Assembly (NCBI GenBank): GCA_033856025.1
Contig: JAWVFQ010000031.1
Coordinates: 29,895-93,894 of the forward strand
Length of the DNA stretch: 64,000 nt
Direction of reading: 5' to 3'
Source of the DNA: AC-38 sp033856025
Lineage (GTDB): Bacteria; Actinomycetota; Thermoleophilia; Solirubrobacterales; Solirubrobacteraceae
Every line of letters starts with the position of its first letter. The stretch's first letter is position 1. Below, piece by piece: positions 45,390-53,402 of the stretch. The translations under genes were made by a program, and so were the position numbers. The notes beneath the pieces are model-generated. The model made no database searches. It saw only the letters and a program-made list of their open reading frames with translations, and was not told the DNA's origin.

Positions 45390-45898
45390 CGCAGGCGCCG
45401 GCGCCCCTGGACCCCCTCGCGCTGTTCCGGGCGCTGCACGCCCGCGGCGTCGAGTACGTCGTGATCGGCGGGTTCTCCCTCGCCGCCCACGGCGTCGTGC
45501 GCGGCACCAAGGACGTCGACGTCTTCCCGGACCCGGACCCGAAGAACCTCGAACGGCTCGCGGAGGCGCTCGGCGACCTCGAGGCCCGCGTGCACGGCAT
45601 GGACGACTTCGCGCCCGACGAGTTCCCCGCCCAATTGGACGCCGACGGGCTCGGCGCGGGCGGGAACTGGGTCCTCTCCACGGTCCACGGCCGTCTCGAC
45701 GTCATGCAGTACGTCGCCGGGGTCAAGGGCTGGGACCAGCTGCGCGAGGGCGCGGTCGCCTACGAGATCCCCGGCCTCGACCACGCTCCGCTCTTCGCCG
45801 GGCTCGACGACCTGGTCGCCATGAAACGCGCCGCCGGCCGCGACCAGGACCTCCTGGACATCGTCGAGCTCGAGCGCGCGCGGGGCGCGCTGGACTAA
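45386..45898 (+). CDS. Nucleotidyltransferase-fold protein, toxin-antitoxin type
   Basis: 170 residues. GGFSLAAHGVVRGTKDVDVF (28-47) is the minimal nucleotidyltransferase signature: GG, then R, then D43-x-D45 metal ligands. A later Asp in GRLDVMQ may be the third. This resembles AbiEii/MNT-like proteins that transfer nucleotides to tRNA or to a partner protein. No HEPN or AbiEi partner is present; the partner is the overlapping XRE gene. It ends in a CTAA shared with the convergent transporter gene. Confidence 0.85.
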   Translation: MTQAPAPLDPLALFRALHARGVEYVVIGGFSLAAHGVVRGTKDVDVFPDPDPKNLERLAEALGDLEARVHGMDDFAPDEFPAQLDADGLGAGGNWVLSTVHGRLDVMQYVAGVKGWDQLREGAVAYEIPGLDHAPLFAGLDDLVAMKRAAGRDQDLLDIVELERARGALD

Positions 45899-46701
45899 CG
45901 CCCCGTCGCCGTCTTCCCCGACCGGCTCCCGGGCTCGCCGCGCACCTGGGCCAGGCGCGTCGCGAACACGAGGCCTACCCCGCCGATCAGGTTCCCGGCG
46001 ATCGCGAGGCCGGTGTTGCGCGCGAGGTCTCCCCATGTCGCGTCGGTCGTCCCCGCGAGCAGGCCGAAGAGGACCTCGCCGAACCCGACGACGGCGTGGT
46101 TGAGCGACGGCGCGAGCAGCAGGAAGCCGACGAGCAGGGACGCGATCAGGCGAGCCGTGGAGTCGTCCGCCGCGGCGACGATCCAGGTGAAGAGCGTCAT
46201 CACGGTCCCGGCGGCGATGGCGCTGAGCAGAGCCGGCAGCACGTCACGGGTGCCCACGGTGTCCGCGAGCGATCCCGCCGCGTCGAGGGCGGCCGGGGGC
46301 AGCACTCCGTGGGGCGCGAACAGCGCGGCGCCCAGCAGGAGGCCGACCGTATTGAACACGAACGTGATCCCCCACATTCGCAGCAGCGCGCCCCGCGGCG
46401 AGCGGCCCGCGAACACGGCGCTGACCGGGATCAGGAAGTTCTCGGTGAACAGCTCCGCGCGGCCCAGGGTGATCAGCGCGAAGGCGATCCCGAACGTCAG
46501 CGCACCCAGGACGTGCGCGGTCTCCATCGGCATCACCGCACTCAGCGCTCCCGTCGTCACGACCACGGCGACGATCCCGAAGAAGACGTCCGCCCCGCCC
46601 GCGAAGCCGGTCGCCGCCAGCGCCGCCGCGCTGCGCCCCAGCCGGCGCTCGCCCTCGTCGAGGCCCTCCTCCCAGATCTCGTCCGGCGCGCGTCCGCTCA
46701 T
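45895..46701 (-). CDS. Formate/nitrite transporter-family channel
   Basis: 268 residues with six predicted membrane helices. AELFTENFLIPVSAVF and the second-half LNHAVVGFGEVLFGL are the paired half-helix regions of the FNT fold. It moves small monovalent anions such as formate, nitrite or hydrosulfide as a pentamer. The N-terminus is a charged cytoplasmic segment (PDEIWEEGLDEGERRLGRS). It is the last gene of a minus-strand run with the 35-aa protein 11 bp upstream. The ATG at 46701 matches family N-termini. Confidence 0.85.
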   Translation of the reverse strand: MSGRAPDEIWEEGLDEGERRLGRSAAALAATGFAGGADVFFGIVAVVVTTGALSAVMPMETAHVLGALTFGIAFALITLGRAELFTENFLIPVSAVFAGRSPRGALLRMWGITFVFNTVGLLLGAALFAPHGVLPPAALDAAGSLADTVGTRDVLPALLSAIAAGTVMTLFTWIVAAADDSTARLIASLLVGFLLLAPSLNHAVVGFGEVLFGLLAGTTDATWGDLARNTGLAIAGNLIGGVGLVFATRLAQVRGEPGSRSGKTATGR

Positions 46702-46712
46702 TCCGGGACCGC

Positions 46713-46820
46713 CTAGCCCAGCCGGACGATGCCCGTCGCCAGCAGCAGCAACAGGGTCACCACCGCCGACACGAGCAGCGAGCCGCCGCAGCCCAGCCGG
46801 TTGGAGAAGAAGACGAACAC
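46713..46820 (-). CDS. 35-residue single-helix membrane protein
   Basis: GTG start with GAAGGGG about 8 nt upstream. The product begins VFVFFSNRLGCGGSLLVS and continues as a hydrophobic helix (TLLLLLATGIV). The opening F-x-x-x-S-N-R-L-G-C-x-G-S-L is a pattern I recognise from very short actinobacterial proteins, usually unannotated. It is tucked between the hydrolase and transporter genes on the same strand, so co-expression is likely. Function unknown. Confidence 0.7.
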   Translation of the reverse strand: MFVFFSNRLGCGGSLLVSAVVTLLLLLATGIVRLG

Positions 46821-46853
46821 GCCGGGGCCCCTTCTGCCCCGCCGCGGGGGTCC

Positions 46854-47708
46854 CTAAGCGGCGAGCCCCTCCGACCCCGCCTGCGCCGTCATCTCCCGCA
46901 GGATCCGGGCCACGCGCGTGTACACCGGGGCGCCCGCCGCCATCCCGCAGTGGGTGCTGGCCACCTCGACGTGCTCGGCCGCCGGGTCCAGGCAGGCCTC
47001 GTAGTGGACGATCCCGTCGGTCGTCGAGTACACCGAGACGAAGCGGACGCGGTCGCTCGGGAAGGGCGCGCGGAAGTCCTCCCAGAACTGCGTGCAGCAC
47101 ACCGTCCCCGCGGCCTCGGCCGCCTCGTGGCGCCGGCGCGCCCGGCCCAGCAGCGCCCGCGACAGGGGATGCACGGGGATCTCATCGAACAGCCGGCGGT
47201 CCGCGCACGTGTGGCGCAGGACGCGGCCCAGCCCCAGGTCCCCCAGGGACGACAGCAGCTCGAGCTGGAGGTGCAGGAACGGATGGACGTTGCGCAGCGG
47301 GTCCACCAGCGGGGACCCCAACGTGATGATCCCGCTGACCAGGTCCGGGCGCCGGACGGCCAGCGCCCGCGCGAACACTCCACCGCGCGAGTGCCCGATG
47401 ACCACGGCCGGACGGCCCGCGCGCGAGGTCGAGCGCTCCAGGCGCTCCACCAGGCGACCCATCTCCGCCTCCGAGCAGTCCACGTTCACGGCGATCCCGG
47501 CCCGGCGCGGGGCGTAGCCCGCCCGCTTGAGCCAGCGGGCCATCAGCGTCAGCGTCGAGTCCGACGCCAGCAGCCCCGGCACCAGCAGGACCGGCTGACC
47601 GGGGACGGGCGCGGAAGGCGGCGACGACCACACGGGCGAGCGCAGCAGGCCCGCCAGCTCGCCTGCCGCGCGTCCTTCGCGCCAGATCGGGGGCGTAGCC
47701 GTGGCCAT
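46854..47708 (-). CDS. Alpha/beta hydrolase, lipase-like
   Basis: 284 residues. VLLVPGLLASDSTLTLMARWL is the oxyanion region, VVIGHSRGG the nucleophile elbow (Ser of G-H-S-R-G), and a C-terminal STHCGM gives the likely His. It resembles triacylglycerol lipase/PGAP1-type esterases that act on lipid esters. No signal peptide is visible, so it is probably cytoplasmic. It lies 13 bp after the MORN-like gene and 33 bp before the 35-aa gene, on the same strand. Confidence 0.85.
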   Translation of the reverse strand: MATATPPIWREGRAAGELAGLLRSPVWSSPPSAPVPGQPVLLVPGLLASDSTLTLMARWLKRAGYAPRRAGIAVNVDCSEAEMGRLVERLERSTSRAGRPAVVIGHSRGGVFARALAVRRPDLVSGIITLGSPLVDPLRNVHPFLHLQLELLSSLGDLGLGRVLRHTCADRRLFDEIPVHPLSRALLGRARRRHEAAEAAGTVCCTQFWEDFRAPFPSDRVRFVSVYSTTDGIVHYEACLDPAAEHVEVASTHCGMAAGAPVYTRVARILREMTAQAGSEGLAA

Positions 47709-47721
47709 CGCCCGCCGAATG

Positions 47722-48090
47722 CTACGAGACGGCCCGGCGCTCCTGACGCACCTTCACCCCATCCACGAACCAGATCCGGCGCCCGTCGGGATACGTGGCC
47801 GCCGGGCCGTCCTCCGGATCGCGGTGGCGCAACCCGTCTCGATACCACTTCTCCGTGCCGTTCACGTACACGCACGCGGGCGCGCCGTCGCGGTGCCTCA
47901 CACCGTCCCGGTACCACTTCTCCGACCCGTTGGCGTGGACGACGGCCGGCCCATCGGAGCGGTGGAGCCGGCCGTGGCGGTACCACTCCTCGCGCCCGCT
48001 GGGGAACACCCGCGCGGGCCCGCCGGCCCGGTGCAGCCGACCCTGCGCGTCGCGCCATTCCAGGACGCCGTCCGCCCGCAGCTGCGCCAT
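47722..48090 (-). CDS. MORN-like/YwqK-type repeat protein (possibly missing its signal peptide)
   Basis: 122 residues containing five copies of a roughly 22-residue unit with core WYRDGxxHRxDGPA: WYRHGRLHR, WYRDGVRHR, WYRDGLRHR and two variants. Such antiparallel hairpin repeats occur in MORN_2/YwqK proteins. The ATG at 48090 forms TGATG with the stop of a short upstream frame that encodes a signal peptide. The mature protein could therefore be coupled to it or, more likely, separated from it by a frameshift. Role unknown. Confidence 0.7.
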   Translation of the reverse strand: MAQLRADGVLEWRDAQGRLHRAGGPARVFPSGREEWYRHGRLHRSDGPAVVHANGSEKWYRDGVRHRDGAPACVYVNGTEKWYRDGLRHRDPEDGPAATYPDGRRIWFVDGVKVRQERRAVS

Positions 48091-48206
48091 CAGGGGACCC
48101 GTGCGATCTCCCGGCGCTGACGCCCCGGCTGGAAGGAGTACGCGGACGCGCCCGCCGGCGCGGCCGGCGCGGCCGCGAGCACGAGGACCGGGAGGAGGCG
48201 GCGCAT
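48090..48206 (-). CDS. Signal-peptide-only reading frame, 38 residues
   Basis: ATG 48206 opens MRRLLPVLVLAAAPAAPAGA, a classical signal peptide with cleavage near A-S-A, then 15 residues and a stop. The stop overlaps the ATG of the MORN-like gene (TGATG). The upstream part has no other role I can see. A single-base shift near 48095 would join it to the repeat protein as one exported product. Confidence 0.45.
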   Translation of the reverse strand: MRRLLPVLVLAAAPAAPAGASAYSFQPGRQRREIARVP

Positions 48207-48270
48207 CCGCCGAATCGTACGCGCGCCGAAACGTCGCGCCGGGCGCGCGATGTGTCGATACTTGGCCGAC

Positions 48271-49044
48271 ATGCGGCGCGTATTTAGCCGTCCCTGGCTG
48301 ATCGCGGCCTTTGGCGCCGCCGTGGTCGGCGTGCCCGTGTCGGCCGCCGCGGTGCTGGCCGGCGCGGACAAGCCGCCGCCGCGGGCCCCCGCGAAGCAGC
48401 GGGCCCACGACGATGCCATCGACCGCCTGATCGCGCAGGGCCGCTCGCGCGCCCGGGCCGTCGAGCCGTCCGCCGGCCTGCCCGAGGGCATCGTCATCGA
48501 GGCCGGCGCCACCGACTTCCCCACCTCCCCGGGCCAGGGAGCGGGGAACGGGCGCGACCGCGTGTCGCCGGGCGCGCCGAGCGACGCGCAGATCCGCGCC
48601 GAGCTCGAGGACGTCCAGCGCGAGCAGGCCAAGATCCAGCGGATCCTGCTGGACTCCTCCGCCCCCATCCGGCCCGGCTCGGGACGCTTCATCTGGCCGG
48701 TCAACGGCACGTTCACCTCTCCGTTCGGGATGCGCTGGGGACGGCTGCACGCCGGGATCGACCTCGCCGCGCCCACGGGCACCGCGATTCGCGCCGCCGA
48801 CACCGGCCAGGTCGTCCTGGCCGGGACCTACGGCGGCTACGGCGACTACACCTGCATCCGCCACACCCGCACGATCAGCACGTGCTACGGCCACCAGTCG
48901 CGGATCCTCGTCCACGTCGGCGAGGTCGTGACGCAGGGCCAGGTGATCGGCGCGGTCGGGTCGACCGGCCACTCCACGGGGCCGCACCTGCACTTCGAGG
49001 TGCGCATCGGCGGCCGCCCGGTGAACCCGATGGGCTACCTGTAG
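48271..49044 (+). CDS. M23-family (LytM) peptidoglycan endopeptidase
   Basis: 257 residues. The signal or anchor helix (about 10-31) is followed by a linker with a short coiled segment (ELEDVQREQAKIQRIL), then the LytM domain (about 140-257). The zinc ligands are H160 and D164 (HAGID) and H241 of H239-L-H241 (HLHFEV). It cuts peptide cross-links in peptidoglycan. ATG 48271 gives a normal signal peptide; ATG 48250 adds seven residues. The M14/amidase gene begins 2 bp after its stop, so the two are co-transcribed. Confidence 0.9.
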   Translation: MRRVFSRPWLIAAFGAAVVGVPVSAAAVLAGADKPPPRAPAKQRAHDDAIDRLIAQGRSRARAVEPSAGLPEGIVIEAGATDFPTSPGQGAGNGRDRVSPGAPSDAQIRAELEDVQREQAKIQRILLDSSAPIRPGSGRFIWPVNGTFTSPFGMRWGRLHAGIDLAAPTGTAIRAADTGQVVLAGTYGGYGDYTCIRHTRTISTCYGHQSRILVHVGEVVTQGQVIGAVGSTGHSTGPHLHFEVRIGGRPVNPMGYL

Positions 49045-49046
49045 GC

Positions 49047-50399
49047 GTGCGACGGCTCCTGGCGATCGCGGCGCCGGCGCTGGTCGCGGCGGCGGCGCTG
49101 GCCCACCCCTGGACCGTCGCGTCGCGGCCGCACGCCGCGCGGGCCGCGAGTCCCGCCGGTCCCACCCGCACCTGGGAGACCATCGGGCGCTCGGTCCGCG
49201 GCGCGCCCATCCGCGCGCTGCGGCTGGGGGACCCGGGAGCCGCCACCTCGGTCCTCGTGGTCGGCTGCATCCACGGGGACGAGACGGCCGGGCGCGCGGT
49301 CATCGATCGCCTGGCGCGCGCGGCGACGCCACCCTCCGGCGTCGCGCTGTGGCTGGTGCGCGACGCGAACCCCGACGGCTGCCGGGCCCACACGCGCCAG
49401 AACGCGCACGGCGTCGACCTCAACCGCAACTTCCCCTACCGCTGGGAGCGCCTGCCGCAGGGGACCTTCCACTCCGGCCCGCGCCCGCTGTCCGAGCCCG
49501 AGTCGCGCGCCATCCAGGGACTCATCCGCCGGGAGCGGCCCGCGGTCTCGCTCTGGTACCACCAGCACGCCGCGCTGGTCGACTCCTACGGCGACGCCTC
49601 GATCGCGCGCCGCTACGCCCGGCGCGCCGGCCTCCCCTACAAGGCCTTCTACGCCGCGCCCGGATCGATCACGCGCTGGCAGGTGCACACGTACCCGAGC
49701 AGCACGGGCATCGTGGTCGAGCTTCCCGCGGGCGCGCTGACCGCACGGGCGGCGACGCGCCACGCCCGGGCCGCCCTCGCGCTCGCCGCGGAGCAGGCCC
49801 CGCGCGCCGCGACCGCCGCCGTCGCGCGCCCCCGGATCCTCGAGCGCCCCATCCCCTACGGCCCCAAGCGCCGCGCCGACATGGCCGCCTACTCGCTGCG
49901 CCACTACGGGCAGCGCGAATGGCGGCTGACCCCGCGCGCGATCGTCGAGCACTGGACCCAGAACTCCAGCGTGTCCCAGACCATCAACACCTTTGCGCCC
50001 AACGCCCCCGACCCCGAGCTGCACGAGCTCCCCGGCGTGTGCAGCCACTTCGTGATCGCGCGCGACGGGACGATCGTGCAGATGGTCCCCACGTCCATCC
50101 GCTGCCGCCACGCCTTCGGGATGAACCACGCAGCGATCGGCATCGAGCACGTCGGCTTCTCCGACTCCGAGGTCATGGGGAACCCCCGCCAGCTCGCCGC
50201 CTCCCTCGCGCTCACCCGCTGGCTGGCCTGCCGCTACGGGGTCCGCGTGCCCGACGTCGTGGGCCACGCCGAGACCCTGTCCTCGCGCTTCTACACGGAG
50301 ATCCACCCCGAGCGCTACGGGCACTCCACCCACGGCGACATGGGCCGCCGGGCGATGACGCGCTACCGCGCGATGCTGGCGAGCCGCGCCTGCGGCTAG
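49047..50399 (+). CDS. M14 carboxypeptidase fused to N-acetylmuramoyl-L-alanine amidase
   Basis: 450 residues, GTG start, signal peptide (to about 34). The M14 domain (about 45-245) has zinc ligands H76 and E79 (GCIHGDE), DLNRNFPYRW with Arg127, YHQHA for the third His, and catalytic Glu225 in IVVELP. The second domain (about 270-440) is an Ami_2/PGRP-like amidase: VEHW (His302), HFVIARDGTIVQMVP, NHAAIGIEHVG and VVGHAE. One protein could thus release the stem peptide from glycan and trim it (gamma-D-Glu-mDAP type). The M23 gene directly upstream completes a wall-cutting set. Confidence 0.9.
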   Translation: MRRLLAIAAPALVAAAALAHPWTVASRPHAARAASPAGPTRTWETIGRSVRGAPIRALRLGDPGAATSVLVVGCIHGDETAGRAVIDRLARAATPPSGVALWLVRDANPDGCRAHTRQNAHGVDLNRNFPYRWERLPQGTFHSGPRPLSEPESRAIQGLIRRERPAVSLWYHQHAALVDSYGDASIARRYARRAGLPYKAFYAAPGSITRWQVHTYPSSTGIVVELPAGALTARAATRHARAALALAAEQAPRAATAAVARPRILERPIPYGPKRRADMAAYSLRHYGQREWRLTPRAIVEHWTQNSSVSQTINTFAPNAPDPELHELPGVCSHFVIARDGTIVQMVPTSIRCRHAFGMNHAAIGIEHVGFSDSEVMGNPRQLAASLALTRWLACRYGVRVPDVVGHAETLSSRFYTEIHPERYGHSTHGDMGRRAMTRYRAMLASRACG

Positions 50400-50409
50400 C
50401 GTCCGGCGG

Positions 50410-51546
50410 ATGGACCCCTACCCCGGCGCGCTGCTGGACTGGCTGGGCTGCGCCGCCGGCGGCGCCGGGGAGCGCGCCGCTCGGGCGGCCCGCGCGGCGG
50501 GCGACGGCGTGCTGGAGACGGCGGCGTGGCTGGGGACCGCGGGCCACGCCCTGGACTTCGACGACACCTACCTGCCGGGGATCGCCCACCTCAGCGCGCC
50601 CACGGCTCCCGCGGCGCTCGCGCTGGGCGCCGCGCGCGGAGCCACGGTCGGCGCGGTGCTCGACGCCTACGCCGCCGGCTTCGAGGCGATGGGCGCGCTG
50701 GCCCGCGCGAGCCATCCCGCTCTCTACGACGGCGGCTGGCACCCGACGGCGGTGTGCGGGAGCGCGGGCGCGGCGGTGGCGGCGGCGCGGGTGCTCGGGC
50801 TCGACCCGGAGGCGGAGCGCTCCGCCGTCTCGCTGGCGCTGCTGCGCGCCGGAGGGATGCGGGCGGCCTTCGGGTCCGACGGCAAGGCGCTCCAGGTCGG
50901 CCTGGCGGCGGCGGCGGGCGTGCACGCCGCGCTGGTGGCGCACGGCGGGGCGCGCGTCGCGGACGCCGCCGGGGCGCCGTCCGGGTTCGCGGAGGTCTTC
51001 GGCGGGACCTGGGCCGAGCCCGACCCGGCCGACCGCGCCATCGACCGCAACTGGACCAAGCCCTGGCCGTGCTGCCTCATGGCGCACTCGTCGATCGAGG
51101 CCGCACTGGGCCTCGACGGGGACGGTCCGCTGGAGGTCACGGTCCATCCGGTCGCCCGCGCGGCCGCGCGCTACGACGACGTGGCCGACGGCCTGCAGGC
51201 GAAGTTCTCCATCCCCTACCTCGTGGCCTGGGCGCGCCTGCGCGGCGAGCCCGAGCCGGCCAGCTTCGCGGCGGTCGACCCCGAGGTCCGCGACGCGGCC
51301 CGCGCGGTCACCGTCCGCACCGACCCCGCGCTGGGGGAGTCCGAGGCGGTCCTGCGCGCGGACGGCGCGCAGGTCGCGCACGTCCGCGTCTCACGCGGCG
51401 CACCCGAGCGCCCGCTGGACACGGCGCACGTCCTGCGCAAGCTCGTCCTGCTCTCCGGCGACCGGCTGCTCGACGCGCTCGACGATCGCGAGCGCCCCGC
51501 GGCCGAGCTGCTGGCTCAGCTGGACGCGTCCCAGCGGCGCAGGTAG
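50410..51546 (+). CDS. MmgE/PrpD-family protein
   Basis: 378 residues, somewhat short for the family (usually near 450). GHALDFDDTYLPGIAHLSAPTAP holds the family's substrate loop (DFDDT). HPTAVCGSAGAAVAAARVLGL and KALQVGLAAAAGVHAALVA are the typical helical core, and WTKPWPCCLMAHSSIEAAL is the second conserved loop. The family includes 2-methylcitrate dehydratase and cis-aconitate decarboxylase, but no methylcitrate genes are nearby, so the reaction is open. It starts 10 bp after the amidase stop. Confidence 0.85.
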   Translation: MDPYPGALLDWLGCAAGGAGERAARAARAAGDGVLETAAWLGTAGHALDFDDTYLPGIAHLSAPTAPAALALGAARGATVGAVLDAYAAGFEAMGALARASHPALYDGGWHPTAVCGSAGAAVAAARVLGLDPEAERSAVSLALLRAGGMRAAFGSDGKALQVGLAAAAGVHAALVAHGGARVADAAGAPSGFAEVFGGTWAEPDPADRAIDRNWTKPWPCCLMAHSSIEAALGLDGDGPLEVTVHPVARAAARYDDVADGLQAKFSIPYLVAWARLRGEPEPASFAAVDPEVRDAARAVTVRTDPALGESEAVLRADGAQVAHVRVSRGAPERPLDTAHVLRKLVLLSGDRLLDALDDRERPAAELLAQLDASQRRR

Positions 51547-52325
51547 GGCAGCGGGTCGAACGGCTCGCCGCCGTCCCACCAGTGGGGCGTCCACATCTCG
51601 AAGTGGAGGTGGTCGCCCGAGCAGCTGCCGGTGCAGCCGACGCGGCCCAGCACCGTCCCCGCGGCCACGCTCTGGCCCTTGCGCACCACCGCGCTGGACT
51701 GCAGGTGGTAGTAGGCGTAGTCGCGCTGGTCGTCGCCGTCCACGACCGCGTAGTTGCCCGCGCCGCCGTTGGAGCCGGTCGCGGAGACCTTGCCCGCGGT
51801 GACCGAGACCACGGGCAGGCCGGCCCGGGCCATGATGTCCTGGCCCTGGTGGGTGTGGCCGCTGCGCGGCGCGCCGAAGCGGTTGATGGACGTCCCGAAG
51901 GAGTGCGGGCCGCGGACCGGGAAGACGTAGCCGTCCGTGGGGATGGGCTCCGGCGTCGCGCGCGGCTGGGCCTGGGCGCCGCTGGCGGCGCGGCGGCGCA
52001 TCTCGTTGGCCTGCCCCGGTGTGACGCGCCCGTCGACCAGGCCGTCGACGCTGCGCTCCCACGCGCGCACGCGCGACTCGGTTCCCGGCCCGAACATCCC
52101 GTCCACGCCCGTCGGCTGGCCCAGGCGGCCGAGCAGCGACTGGAGGTAGCGCACGTCGGGGCCGCGCGCGCCGCGGGCCAGGGTGCGCTTGCCGAAGCCG
52201 CCGTCCGCGGTCGCCGCGAACGCGGGGCCGGCCAGGACGAGGATGGCGACGGCCACGAGCACGCCCACGGCGCAGCCCGCGAGGACCACATAGGGATCTG
52301 AGAACCGGCGATTCAGCTTGTCCAC
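51516..52325 (-). CDS. Membrane-anchored M23 endopeptidase with peptidoglycan-binding domain
   Basis: 269 residues. GTG 52325 follows GAGGG. One N-terminal helix (about 12-34), a PG_binding_1 domain (about 50-95; RGARGPDVRYLQSLLGRLG, VDGMFGPGTESRVRAWE), and a LytM domain with zinc ligands H159 and D163 (HQGQD) and H241 of H239-L-H241. It is the second M23 enzyme within 4 kb. Its 3' end overlaps the convergent MmgE gene by 31 bp. It probably binds wall glycan and cuts cross-links during growth. Confidence 0.9.
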   Translation of the reverse strand: MDKLNRRFSDPYVVLAGCAVGVLVAVAILVLAGPAFAATADGGFGKRTLARGARGPDVRYLQSLLGRLGQPTGVDGMFGPGTESRVRAWERSVDGLVDGRVTPGQANEMRRRAASGAQAQPRATPEPIPTDGYVFPVRGPHSFGTSINRFGAPRSGHTHQGQDIMARAGLPVVSVTAGKVSATGSNGGAGNYAVVDGDDQRDYAYYHLQSSAVVRKGQSVAAGTVLGRVGCTGSCSGDHLHFEMWTPHWWDGGEPFDPLPYLRRWDASS

Positions 52326-52421
52326 GGGACGACCCTCTTTCCAGATGAGCGCCTCCGGGGTTAGCTGACGGGCTCGCGCCGGAAAGAGCGGCGCTACGCA
52401 CAAGGCGATTCGCCCCGAAAA

Positions 52422-53402
52422 GTGGGTCCCCCGGCCGCTTCGGCGCCAGGGCGCGTCGGCGGTTCGGCTTGGTCTGCGATTCGGCTCGACGATACAGGCT
52501 CGGGCCGTCGGTCGAGCTACCGTCCGGGCATCGCGCGTCCCGACTTCGACCTCCAGTCGCACTCCGTGCACTCCGACGGCTCCCTGCCCGCCGCCGCGGT
52601 GGTGGCCCGCGCCGCGCGCGCCGGAGTGCGAATGCTCTCGCTGACCGACCACGACACCGTGGACGGGGTGGCGGAGGCGCTGGAGGCCGGGCGCGGGGCG
52701 GGTATCCGCGTGGTCCGGGGCGTGGAGATCACCGCGGTCCGGGGCCCGGACCTCGACCTGCACATGCTGGGATACGAGATCGACCACGGCGACCCGGGGC
52801 TGGCCTCGTTCCTGGAGGCGGGGCGGGCGGATCGCGAGCTGCGCATGGAGCGGATGGCCGACCGGATGGAGGAGCTGGGGCTGCGCTTCGATCGCACCGA
52901 GATCGAGGCGCGCCGGGCCGCCGGGCAGCCGATCGGGCGCCCCCACCTGGCGCAGGCGGTGCTGGCCGAGCCCGAGAACTCGGCCCGGCTGCGCGCCGAG
53001 GAGGCCGACACGCTGGACGGGTTCTTCGCGGCCTACCTGGTGGCGGGCGCGCGGGCCTGGGTCCCGCGGACCCAGCCCACGGTGGCCGGCGCGATCGCGG
53101 CGATCCACGGCGCGGGCGGCGTCGCGGTGTGGGCGCACCCCTGGTTCGACGTGGAGTCGGCGGCGGAGCTGGAGCGATGCCTGGACACGTTCCGGGCGGA
53201 CGGGCTGGACGGCGTCGAGTGCTTCTACGTGGAGCACACCCGCGAGCAGACCGAGGCGCTGTGCGACCTGTGCCAGGCGCGCGGGCTGCTGCGCACGGGG
53301 TCGGCGGACTTCCATGGTCCTGAGCATCCGCGCTACTCGCGCTTTCGCGCGTTCGATCTGTTCGGGCGCGAGCCGAACCTCGGCCCGATCGGGCGGGGCT
53401 AG
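52422..53402 (+). CDS. PHP-domain metal phosphoesterase
   Basis: About 290 residues of homology. LQSHSVHSDGSL, LTDHDTVDG, RGVEIT, AHPWFDV and GSADFHGP are the PHP metal-binding motifs in order. Family members include 3',5'-nucleoside bisphosphate phosphatase (RNase AM-type), which this length and order fit best. The homology begins at DFDLQSHS, about 40 codons after the only conventional start (GTG 52422). The real start is thus uncertain and may be a rare codon. It shares a CTAG double stop with holB. Confidence 0.82.
   Translation: MGPPAASAPGRVGGSAWSAIRLDDTGSGRRSSYRPGIARPDFDLQSHSVHSDGSLPAAAVVARAARAGVRMLSLTDHDTVDGVAEALEAGRGAGIRVVRGVEITAVRGPDLDLHMLGYEIDHGDPGLASFLEAGRADRELRMERMADRMEELGLRFDRTEIEARRAAGQPIGRPHLAQAVLAEPENSARLRAEEADTLDGFFAAYLVAGARAWVPRTQPTVAGAIAAIHGAGGVAVWAHPWFDVESAAELERCLDTFRADGLDGVECFYVEHTREQTEALCDLCQARGLLRTGSADFHGPEHPRYSRFRAFDLFGREPNLGPIGRG

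Noticed and set aside
45386..45898. Assignment of the nucleotidyltransferase as AbiEii
   Set aside because: Its partner is an XRE protein, not AbiEi, and the protein is shorter than typical AbiEii.
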